This document shows positions 1-5,469 of a stretch of 7,053 bases of DNA, piece by piece. The notes beneath the pieces were generated by a model, which saw nothing but the letters and a program-made list of their open reading frames with translations, searched no databases and was not told the DNA's origin. A program made the translations under genes and the position numbers. Position 1 is the stretch's first letter, and each line of letters begins with the position of its first letter. Source of the DNA: Sporomusa sp. (GTDB lineage Bacteria; Bacillota_C; Negativicutes; Sporomusales; Sporomusaceae); NCBI GenBank assembly GCA_029256645.1, contig JAQSXM010000181.1, forward strand, positions 1-7,053, in the 5' to 3' direction.

Positions 1-721
1 CAATAAGGGGCGGTATGTCAGGATTGAGTTCGCGGGGCGGTTTAGGCTCTTCCTGTAGATGTTTCAAGGCAATGCTTATAGGAGACTCACCGGTAAATGG
101 CACATGGCCTGTCAGCATTTCATAGAGCACGACACCGAGAGAATAGATATCTGATTTAGCTCCCACGGCAGCGCCTTTGGCTTGTTCGGGAGAAAAATAA
201 TGGACTGATCCGATAATTGTGCCGGAGTTAGTCATCGTGGACGAAGTAACTGCCCTGGCAATACCAAAGTCAGTTACTTTAATGCGGCCTGAACGGGTAA
301 CCAAAATATTATGCGGTTTAATATCACAATGTACCAAATTATTCTGATGAGCGTGTTCAAGTGCTTCCGCTATTTCGATGGATATCCGAACCGCAGTTTC
401 GACAGGTAAAGGCGCTTCTCGTTCGATTTTATCCTTCAGCGTTTCGCCTGAGATATACTCCATAATAATATAATAGGCTTGTTCATCAAGGCCAACATCA
501 TAAATATTGACGATATTGGGGTGAGAAAGTTTGGCGGCTGCTTGCGCTTCACGCCGGAACCGGCTTACAAACTCCTCATCGTCGGTAAATTGTGAGCGAA
601 GTACTTTAACAGCTACTGACCGATCAAGCAGCTTATCATGGGCACGATATACATCGGCCATTCCCCCGCCGCCAATACGTTCCAGTATTGTGTAACGATC
701 ATCAAGTGTGCGATTGAGCAT
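1..721 (-). CDS. prkC: PrkC/PknB-type Ser/Thr protein kinase, N-terminal kinase domain (partial, 3' end outside window)
   Basis: Eukaryotic-like Ser/Thr kinase that phosphorylates proteins of cell-wall synthesis, division and other processes; the family is normally membrane-anchored with extracellular PASTA repeats. I translated 240 residues from the ATG at 721; the frame stays open to the window edge. Visible kinase landmarks are the glycine loop GGGGMADVY (17-25), the ATP-binding Lys39 in VAVK, the helix-C Glu58, the catalytic loop HCDIKPHN (131-138, Asp133), DFG (151-153), an activation loop rich in Ser/Thr (159-168) and SPEQA in the APE position (177-181). The usual HRD arginine is Cys132. 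The end of the C-lobe, and any transmembrane segment and PASTA repeats, lie outside the window, so the PASTA architecture is expected rather than seen. The start is set by an excellent ribosome site 7 bases upstream. It follows pbpA by 12 bases and is surely co-transcribed with the phosphatase three genes upstream. Confidence 0.95.
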   Translation of the reverse strand, partial: MLNRTLDDRYTILERIGGGGMADVYRAHDKLLDRSVAVKVLRSQFTDDEEFVSRFRREAQAAAKLSHPNIVNIYDVGLDEQAYYIIMEYISGETLKDKIEREAPLPVETAVRISIEIAEALEHAHQNNLVHCDIKPHNILVTRSGRIKVTDFGIARAVTSSTMTNSGTIIGSVHYFSPEQAKGAAVGAKSDIYSLGVVLYEMLTGHVPFTGESPISIALKHLQEEPKPPRELNPDIPPLI

Positions 722-725
722 TAAT

Positions 726-735
726 TCACCCCCTT
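726..735 (-). promoter_or_regulatory. Ribosome binding site of prkC
   Basis: The minus strand reads AAGGGGGTGA, nine of ten matches to the anti-SD complement AAGGAGGTGA. It lies 7 bases before the ATG at 721 and overlaps the TAA stop of pbpA. It fixes the kinase start and suggests strong translation, possibly by ribosomes terminating on pbpA. Confidence 0.8.
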
Positions 736-2158
736 AACGTAGTGCCTGTACTAAGACTTCGTGAGCTGCCGGAGCGGCGATACTGCCGCCAGAACCGGAG
801 TTTTCAATAATTACGGCTACTGCAATCTGCGGATTGTCAACTGGTGCGAAACCAATAAACCAGGCGTGAGGAGAGCCATGCGGGTTTTCGGCAGTGCCGG
901 TTTTGCCAGCAACCTCTATGCCTTGAATTGCAGCTTTATTTCCTGTTCCTTCTTTAACTACAGTGACCATCATACGGGATACTTGATTAGCAAGTTTAGC
1001 TTCTACTGGCGACAGCCATTTTTCCGGTGAGGTTTCACTAATTACTGTTCCATCAGGTGTTGTAATTTTTTGTACTAAATATGGTTTCATCATAATTCCT
1101 CTATTGGCAAAGGTTGCTGCCAGCATGGCCATCCTTAGTGGTGTGACCAGTAGGCTGCCTTGTCCAATGCCTGTTTGGGCCAAATCGCCATCGCCTAGTT
1201 TGCTGAAATCCGGCAGTTTGCCTGGACTTTCTAAGATATCGCCGCCAAGCGGCTGAGAAAAGCCATAACGCTCAAAGCTCTTGGACATTTTGGTACGTCC
1301 CAGGTCCAGCGCTAATTGGCCAAAGGTTACATTGCAGGATACTGCCAAGGCTTCTTCCAGGTTAAGTTTTCCATGAGCCCTGTTACCAGACTCAGGCAGT
1401 ACATAATCTGGCCCGATTTTAAGCGCTCCGGTACAATTAAACTCGCTCTTGCCGGTAGCAATTTGTTCAGCTAATGCTGCTTCGGCTATAAGTACTTTGA
1501 TAATTGAGCCTGGTGGATATAAGCCTTGTGTCGCTCTATTAAGGAGTGGGCTGTTCGCAGCTTGCGAAACATTATCCCAGTTGGCGTCAAGGCTGCCCGG
1601 GTCAAAACTGGGGCGGCTGATCATGGCCAAAATTGCGCCAGTTTTTGGTGATATGGCTACAATGGCACCACGGTTAGCTCCAAGGGCCTGATATGCAACC
1701 TTTTGAAGTTGTGCATCAATTGTAAGTGTAACATTATTCCCTGTGCTATTTTTAAATAATTGGCTGATAGCACCTAAGCGATGCTCCGGATTTATCTGCC
1801 CGGACAGATAGCCGTCATAGGAGCTTTCAATCCCAGTTTTGCCATATGTAAGGCTGTCATAGCCGACTATATGAGCAAATAATACATCATAAGGATATTC
1901 TCTTTTGTATTCCTCTTGGGCCGTCGGTTTACTTAAGGCAACTATTCTGCCATGGCTGTCGGTGATTAGGCCGCGCTCGACTTTAAGGGCAGCCTTGGCT
2001 GTGCGCCGATTAAGCGGGTTAAAGCTAAGACTGTTGCTTTCAACAACCTGCAGATAGGTTACATAGCCAAGCAGCGTAACCAGCAACCCAATAGAAAACA
2101 GTGCTACCTTATGGATATTCCGGCGAATTGAATGATCTTGCATGGTTTTATTGCTCAT
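734..2158 (-). CDS. pbpA: Class B penicillin-binding protein (PbpA-type D,D-transpeptidase)
   Basis: Membrane-anchored peptidoglycan crosslinking enzyme acting on the outer face of the membrane. The protein is 474 residues from the chosen ATG. A short basic N-terminus precedes one transmembrane helix (about 16-36), then the class B N-terminal motif RGLITDSHGRIVAL (62-75) and GIESSYDGYLSG (109-120). The transpeptidase domain follows with the nucleophile motif SIIK (Ser218, Lys221), SCN (274-276) and KTGT (419-422). No PASTA domain follows KTGT, and the size matches the short actinobacterial PbpA group rather than SpoVD or FtsI of about 600 residues or more. The frame is open up to 2233, but those 25 extra residues lie inside ftsW, look non-native, and would precede the ribosome site, so I take the ATG at 2158. 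It overlaps the ftsW end by 11 bases, implying coupled translation with its SEDS partner. Its specific cell-cycle role (elongation, division or sporulation) cannot be told from sequence. Confidence 0.93.
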   Translation of the reverse strand: MSNKTMQDHSIRRNIHKVALFSIGLLVTLLGYVTYLQVVESNSLSFNPLNRRTAKAALKVERGLITDSHGRIVALSKPTAQEEYKREYPYDVLFAHIVGYDSLTYGKTGIESSYDGYLSGQINPEHRLGAISQLFKNSTGNNVTLTIDAQLQKVAYQALGANRGAIVAISPKTGAILAMISRPSFDPGSLDANWDNVSQAANSPLLNRATQGLYPPGSIIKVLIAEAALAEQIATGKSEFNCTGALKIGPDYVLPESGNRAHGKLNLEEALAVSCNVTFGQLALDLGRTKMSKSFERYGFSQPLGGDILESPGKLPDFSKLGDGDLAQTGIGQGSLLVTPLRMAMLAATFANRGIMMKPYLVQKITTPDGTVISETSPEKWLSPVEAKLANQVSRMMVTVVKEGTGNKAAIQGIEVAGKTGTAENPHGSPHAWFIGFAPVDNPQIAVAVIIENSGSGGSIAAPAAHEVLVQALR

Positions 2159-3413
2159 TGGGCACTGTCGCCTCCGATATGGCAAATAACATACCCAGCA
2201 GGATAAAGCTTGAGACCATTGAGCTTCCGCCATAGCTAATGAGCGGCAGGGTTATACCGGTCAATGGCAAAAACTTAGTTACTCCGCCAATTATAAGAAA
2301 AATCTGAAGCGCTGTAAGGATAGCTAGTCCACCGGCAAGCAACATCGTAAATGACGTTTGCGATGTCAGTGCTGTACGGAAGGCCCTGTATACAATAAGT
2401 ATATAGGCAATGATTACGGCAGCTGAACCGGCTAATCCCAGCTCCTCTCCGATAGCAGCAAATATAAAATCGGTATGCACCTCCGGTATGGTATTAGGAT
2501 AACCGAAAGTAAGACCGCTGCCCAGGATTCCGCCTGAGCCGAAAGCAAACAATGACTGGACAATCTGATAGGCACGCCCGGTAGGATCAGTCCAGGGATC
2601 AAGCCAGATGTCAATACGGACCTGGACATGAGGAAACAACAGGTAGCAGATAGTAGATCCTACAAAGAACAGCCCAAGAGCTATTACAACATAACTAAGC
2701 CGGCCGCTAGCCATATAAGCCATAGTTACTGTAGTGCCGAAATATAACAGTGCTGAGCCAAGATCACGTTGAACAATGAGCATGGCCATTGTTAACCCCC
2801 ACAGCGCCAGCAGCGGTGCGATAAAACGAGGATGCGGCAAGATAAAGGGACCATAATGCCTAGTGGCAAAAGTTAAAAGTTGTTGCCGTTCGCTTAAGTA
2901 GGCAGCTAAAAATATGATAATAAATAGTTTCGCAAACTCAGACGGCTGAAATCGGACTGAGCCTAAAATAACCCAGTTTTTGTTGCCGCCAATATCTACG
3001 CCAAAGGTGATGGTGATTAATAACAGCACGATGCCTGTTATACCGCATAAATACTTATATTTGGCAACTGCTTCGGCCTGACGAAAAACAAATACAGTAG
3101 TGGTAAATGAGATTAGTCCTGCCATCATCCACATAGCTTGTGGAAAAAACAAATCAGGTCGAAGCCTTAAGATAATTGTTAACCCAATGGATGCTAAAAA
3201 TACGGCCAAAGGAAATAGCACCGGATCTGCGCTGCCTGCAGAACGGCGAATGACAACAGCAGTCATCATCCACAGAAAAATTAAGCAGGTGATTACCCCC
3301 AGACCCTGGTAACTAAATTGATTATTTGTTAACGTAACTACGAGATAGCCGTTTAGCAGCACCAGGCCAGCCAGAACCAGCAACCCCAACTCGGTCAATT
3401 TCGTGTGATTCAT
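2148..3413 (-). CDS. ftsW: SEDS-family peptidoglycan glycosyltransferase (FtsW/RodA/SpoVE type)
   Basis: Polytopic membrane protein of 421 residues that polymerises lipid II into glycan strands together with a class B PBP. By eye there are ten to twelve hydrophobic segments. SEDS landmarks are NWVILGSVRFQPSEFAKL (146-163), QRDLGSA (215-221) with Asp217 matching the catalytically essential aspartate of RodA/FtsW, WLDPWTDPTGRAYQIVQS (270-287), IPEVHTDFIFAAIGEELG (309-326) and the C-terminal signature PLTGITLPLISYGGSSM (383-399). The ATG at 3413 starts 2 bases after the stp stop, behind a modest AGGGA six bases upstream. The next gene encodes its probable transpeptidase partner and overlaps its 3' end. 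The symbol is a family label: placement beside pbpA and the kinase/FHA genes resembles the actinobacterial rodA position, so FtsW versus RodA function is not decided by sequence here. Confidence 0.93.
   Translation of the reverse strand: MNHTKLTELGLLVLAGLVLLNGYLVVTLTNNQFSYQGLGVITCLIFLWMMTAVVIRRSAGSADPVLFPLAVFLASIGLTIILRLRPDLFFPQAMWMMAGLISFTTTVFVFRQAEAVAKYKYLCGITGIVLLLITITFGVDIGGNKNWVILGSVRFQPSEFAKLFIIIFLAAYLSERQQLLTFATRHYGPFILPHPRFIAPLLALWGLTMAMLIVQRDLGSALLYFGTTVTMAYMASGRLSYVVIALGLFFVGSTICYLLFPHVQVRIDIWLDPWTDPTGRAYQIVQSLFAFGSGGILGSGLTFGYPNTIPEVHTDFIFAAIGEELGLAGSAAVIIAYILIVYRAFRTALTSQTSFTMLLAGGLAILTALQIFLIIGGVTKFLPLTGITLPLISYGGSSMVSSFILLGMLFAISEATVPNEQ
2171..2175 (-). promoter_or_regulatory. 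Ribosome binding site of pbpA, inside ftsW
   Basis: GGAGG on the minus strand lies within the last codons of ftsW, 12 bases before the ATG at 2158. The spacing is longer than the usual 5-10 bases. It supports the internal start of pbpA over the upstream ATG at 2233. Confidence 0.6.
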
Positions 3414-3415
3414 GG

Positions 3416-4129
3416 CTAATCCCTATACTCTACAATAATTGCAGTAATATTGTCGTAGCCGCCTGCTTGACCAGCCTGTTCGACGAGTTTGTTAACAACT
3501 TTTTGCGGATTCTCATATTGTAAACAGATGCTAAGGATATCTTCCTCAGACACCATGTTAGTTAGTCCATCTGTGCATAACAGCAAACGGTCTGCAGGTT
3601 GTTGCAAAAACCTGCCTGAATCCACAGCAATTGTATCACTGGTACCTACTGCTCTAGTCAAGATATTTCGGTGAGGATGCACTAGCGCCTCCTCAGGTGT
3701 GATACTACCACTCTGCACTAATTCTCCAACCAGCGAATGGTCGTTAGTTATCTGAAGGAGTTTATTTTCCCTGATCAGATAAAGCCTGCTATCACCTACA
3801 TGTCCCCAGTATATGTCAGACCCGTCTGCATATACCGCCGTAACCGTAGTGCCCATACCCAGGCATTCGCTTTTAGCCTGCGACATCTGATAGATAATAG
3901 TATTGGCCTGAATAATTGCCTCTTTTAGATTATATTCCCAATCAGATAGCTCTCTGCAATTTTTAATATACTCTTGGATGGTACTGGCCCCTAGGTTGCT
4001 GGCAATTTCTCCTGCAACATGGCCGCCCATGCCGTCGGCAACTACAAATAAGTGCGGCGGCGAAAAAATGAAACTATCTTCATTGGTTTTACGTACCATA
4101 CCAATGTCTGTCTGTGCAAATGCCAGCAT
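3416..4129 (-). CDS. prpC: PP2C-family Ser/Thr protein phosphatase (PrpC/Stp/PstP)
   Basis: Cytoplasmic, metal-dependent (Mn/Mg) phosphatase that removes phosphate from Ser/Thr of the cognate kinase and its substrates. The chosen protein is 237 residues, close to the usual size of about 240-250. PP2C motifs appear in order: RKTNED (13-18), VADGMGG (30-36), GMGTTV (91-96), GHVGDSR (109-115), LTRAVG (157-162), LLCTDGL (183-189) and GGYDNIT (223-229). Metal-binding candidates are Asp18, Asp32, Asp113, Asp187 and Asp226. The frame could begin at a GTG at 4138, but that GTG lies within the Shine-Dalgarno AGAGGTGA. The ATG at 4129 gives MLAFAQTDIG, aligning with the MLTALKTDTG-type start I recall for Bacillus PrpC. 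It begins 5 bases after fhaB ends and sits upstream of the SEDS/PBP pair and the kinase it should oppose. Confidence 0.95.
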   Translation of the reverse strand: MLAFAQTDIGMVRKTNEDSFIFSPPHLFVVADGMGGHVAGEIASNLGASTIQEYIKNCRELSDWEYNLKEAIIQANTIIYQMSQAKSECLGMGTTVTAVYADGSDIYWGHVGDSRLYLIRENKLLQITNDHSLVGELVQSGSITPEEALVHPHRNILTRAVGTSDTIAVDSGRFLQQPADRLLLCTDGLTNMVSEEDILSICLQYENPQKVVNKLVEQAGQAGGYDNITAIIVEYRD

Positions 4130-4134
4130 GGAAG

Positions 4135-4142
4135 TCACCTCT
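4135..4142 (-). promoter_or_regulatory. Ribosome binding site that decides the prpC start
   Basis: AGAGGTGA on the minus strand ends 5 bases before the ATG at 4129. It contains the competing GTG (4138-4136) and the fhaB stop TGA (4137-4135), so a GTG start would lack its own ribosome site. Confidence 0.75.
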
Positions 4143-4614
4143 CAAACTTAAGAGTAACTGCCCCGATTTGTATTACATCGCCGTCCGCCAGAGCAGTCTC
4201 TTCTTCAATCCGTTGACCATTGAGCAATGTACCGTTAGTGCTGTGTAGATCAGCTATAAGGTACGTTTGTTTCGATTTAGATATACAGGCATGTTCGTGG
4301 GAAACAATGGTATCATTAATAATTAAATCATTATCTTGACTGCGCCCTATGGCTAAGCTTTCTGTTATAGGATAGATAGTTTGTGTCAATAGAGCTTTGC
4401 TATCATCGATAACGATCAGTTTAGAAGGCTCACTCACCGTAGTGTTCTCCCCTTGCCGGAAGAGAACCATTGAGTTTTGCGGCGTCACCGCAAGTTTCGT
4501 TAAATCTTTAGCTGCAATCATTACTACACGGTATAAAAAATAATAGAGCAGCAGGACCAGACTATACTGCAAGGCTATTACAACAATACTGAACAAATGT
4601 ATTTTAGCAGGCAA
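4135..4614 (-). CDS. fhaB: Membrane-anchored FHA-domain protein (FhaB/FipA-like)
   Basis: Small phosphothreonine-reader protein of 159 residues. An N-terminal hydrophobic segment (about 7-33) predicts a single membrane anchor. After a linker, a C-terminal FHA domain (about 80-159) shows IGRSQDNDLIIND (Gly90, Arg91), SHEHA (Ser105, His108) and STNGTLLNG (Asn127, Asn132), so the residues expected for phosphothreonine binding are present. The layout (transmembrane helix then FHA, about 155-160 residues) matches mycobacterial FhaB/FipA, which sits at the same locus position; a role in recruiting kinase-phosphorylated division proteins is inference from that family. Translation starts at TTG (4614), one base after the fhaA stop, with GAGGTGA nine bases upstream (counting from GAGG). 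It ends just upstream of prpC. Confidence 0.9.
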   Translation of the reverse strand: MPAKIHLFSIVVIALQYSLVLLLYYFLYRVVMIAAKDLTKLAVTPQNSMVLFRQGENTTVSEPSKLIVIDDSKALLTQTIYPITESLAIGRSQDNDLIINDTIVSHEHACISKSKQTYLIADLHSTNGTLLNGQRIEEETALADGDVIQIGAVTLKFER

Positions 4615-4615
4615 T

Positions 4616-5377
4616 TCACTTCACCTCATATAAAATTACAGTATTGCCTACTTTTATTCTATCACCGTTTTTTAGTAGTTTATGAGTAATGCGATGGCCA
4701 TTAACATAAGTTCCATTAAGACTCTTGGCATCATGAAGTACATGACAGCCGTCTTCATAAACAATATATGCGTGTAACCGCGAGGTATTCATGTCTGTTA
4801 GCGGTAATTCATTTGTGTTTCGGCGGCCAATATTGATTCTATTTGTGGTACAGTCAACTTTGAGACCAGCATCAAGCCCCTCGAACACTGTCAAAAGTCC
4901 GTGCAGGAGTTGCGGCGGGGAGCACTCCAGGAGAGCAGGATTGAGTTTATCAAATACCCTGGTATCGCTGGCCGCGCTTTCCGCCTGATTGCAGTGTTCT
5001 TCATAGGGGGCATCCGTAAAACTTGATGTGACCCGGAACGCTTGTTTAGCCAGCTTATCATCAGCAAAAAGCTCGATTTGGGGGCCGCCAGACATGGTAT
5101 AGCCTTTACGCCGACTCTCTTCAGACAAATAAGCTGATAATTCACTACATACGGCTGAAGCATAGGGATCCAGCCGATCATAGTCTTCGCGGCTTAGATA
5201 TACCGAATAATGATTAGGTACATAGACATGGGAAACCCCCACTGTACGCTCATCTTCCATCATTCGCCCCAAATGCTTGGCAATCTCTACCGGCTGTAAC
5301 CCGCTAGTAAATTGCTTATTAAAAAAGCCTTCAATATACTTTTCAAAAAAGTTTTCGATATTGCGGACAAACTTCAA
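4616..5377 (-). CDS. fhaA: DUF3662 plus FHA domain protein (FhaA-like)
   Basis: Cytoplasmic protein of 253 residues with two parts. Residues 1 to about 118 form the DUF3662 (FhaA N-terminal) domain, beginning with VRNIENFFEKYIEGFF and containing LQPVEIAKHLGRMMEDE (27-43) and VYVPNHYSVYLS (51-62). A linker follows, then a C-terminal FHA domain (about 170-253) with INIGRR (Gly184, Arg185), SRLHA (Ser199, His202) and LNGTYVNG (Asn221, Asn226). FHA domains bind phosphothreonine; mycobacterial FhaA reads phosphorylated MurJ and thereby affects peptidoglycan synthesis, but the partner here is unknown. The linker is much shorter than in Mycobacterium FhaA. The start is TTG (5377), which begins the family-like N-terminus; the next methionines lie at residues 39-40, inside the domain. 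It is the first gene behind the promoter at 5432-5460. Confidence 0.92.
   Translation of the reverse strand: MKFVRNIENFFEKYIEGFFNKQFTSGLQPVEIAKHLGRMMEDERTVGVSHVYVPNHYSVYLSREDYDRLDPYASAVCSELSAYLSEESRRKGYTMSGGPQIELFADDKLAKQAFRVTSSFTDAPYEEHCNQAESAASDTRVFDKLNPALLECSPPQLLHGLLTVFEGLDAGLKVDCTTNRINIGRRNTNELPLTDMNTSRLHAYIVYEDGCHVLHDAKSLNGTYVNGHRITHKLLKNGDRIKVGNTVILYEVK
4621..4627 (-). promoter_or_regulatory. Ribosome binding site of fhaB
   Basis: GAGGTGA on the minus strand lies in the last codons of fhaA, with nine bases between GAGG and the TTG at 4614. The strong match supports the unusual TTG start, for which no nearby ATG exists. Confidence 0.75.
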
Positions 5378-5386
5378 CTTGTAACA

Positions 5387-5391
5387 CTCCC
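5387..5391 (-). promoter_or_regulatory. Ribosome binding site of fhaA
   Basis: GGGAG on the minus strand lies nine bases before the TTG at 5377. It is a weaker match than the other ribosome sites here, so the first signalling gene combines a TTG start with a modest ribosome site. Confidence 0.6.
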
Positions 5392-5403
5392 GCTATTATT
5401 GCG

Positions 5404-5418
5404 TAAATTAATAATTTA
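5404..5418. repeat. AT-only 15-base inverted repeat in the fhaA leader
   Basis: TAAATTA and TAATTTA flank a single central base, downstream of the predicted transcription start. It is a perfect 7+7 dyad, but it is made only of A and T, so chance is a real explanation. It could be a protein-binding site or a weak RNA structure. Confidence 0.3.
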
Positions 5419-5431
5419 AAAACTTAGTCTA

Positions 5432-5460
5432 ATTATACGCGATATCGCCAATCTAGTCAA
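5432..5460 (-). promoter_or_regulatory. SigA-type promoter of the fhaA-fhaB-prpC-ftsW-pbpA-prkC block
   Basis: On the minus strand TTGACT (5460-5455), a 17-base spacer and TATAAT (5437-5432) form a near-perfect housekeeping promoter. The likely start is near 5425, giving a leader of about 48 bases before the fhaA TTG. The -35 box begins 9 bases after the rlmN stop. I saw no terminator hairpin with a T-run between rlmN and the promoter, so readthrough from rlmN probably adds to its output. Confidence 0.85.
5439..5448. repeat. 10-bp perfect palindrome in the promoter spacer
   Basis: GCGATATCGC is its own reverse complement and lies between the -35 and -10 boxes. That is a classic place for a repressor or spacer-acting activator site. 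No known operator consensus was recognised, and a 10-bp palindrome can arise by chance. Confidence 0.4.
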
Positions 5461-5469
5461 AATTAACCA

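Noticed and set aside
761..1691. Plus-strand frames opposite pbpA
   Set aside because: They mirror the conserved transpeptidase coding sequence on the other strand; their translations are Cys/Ser-rich and match no family I recognise.
3594..3615. Inverted repeat GCAGGTT / AACCTGC with 8-base loop inside prpC
   Set aside because: Only 7 bp long and within conserved coding sequence; arms of this length are expected by chance several times in 7 kb.
4891..5181. 96-codon minus-strand frame within fhaA
   Set aside because: It is an alternative frame of a well-supported DUF3662-FHA gene, with low-complexity, unrecognisable protein sequence.
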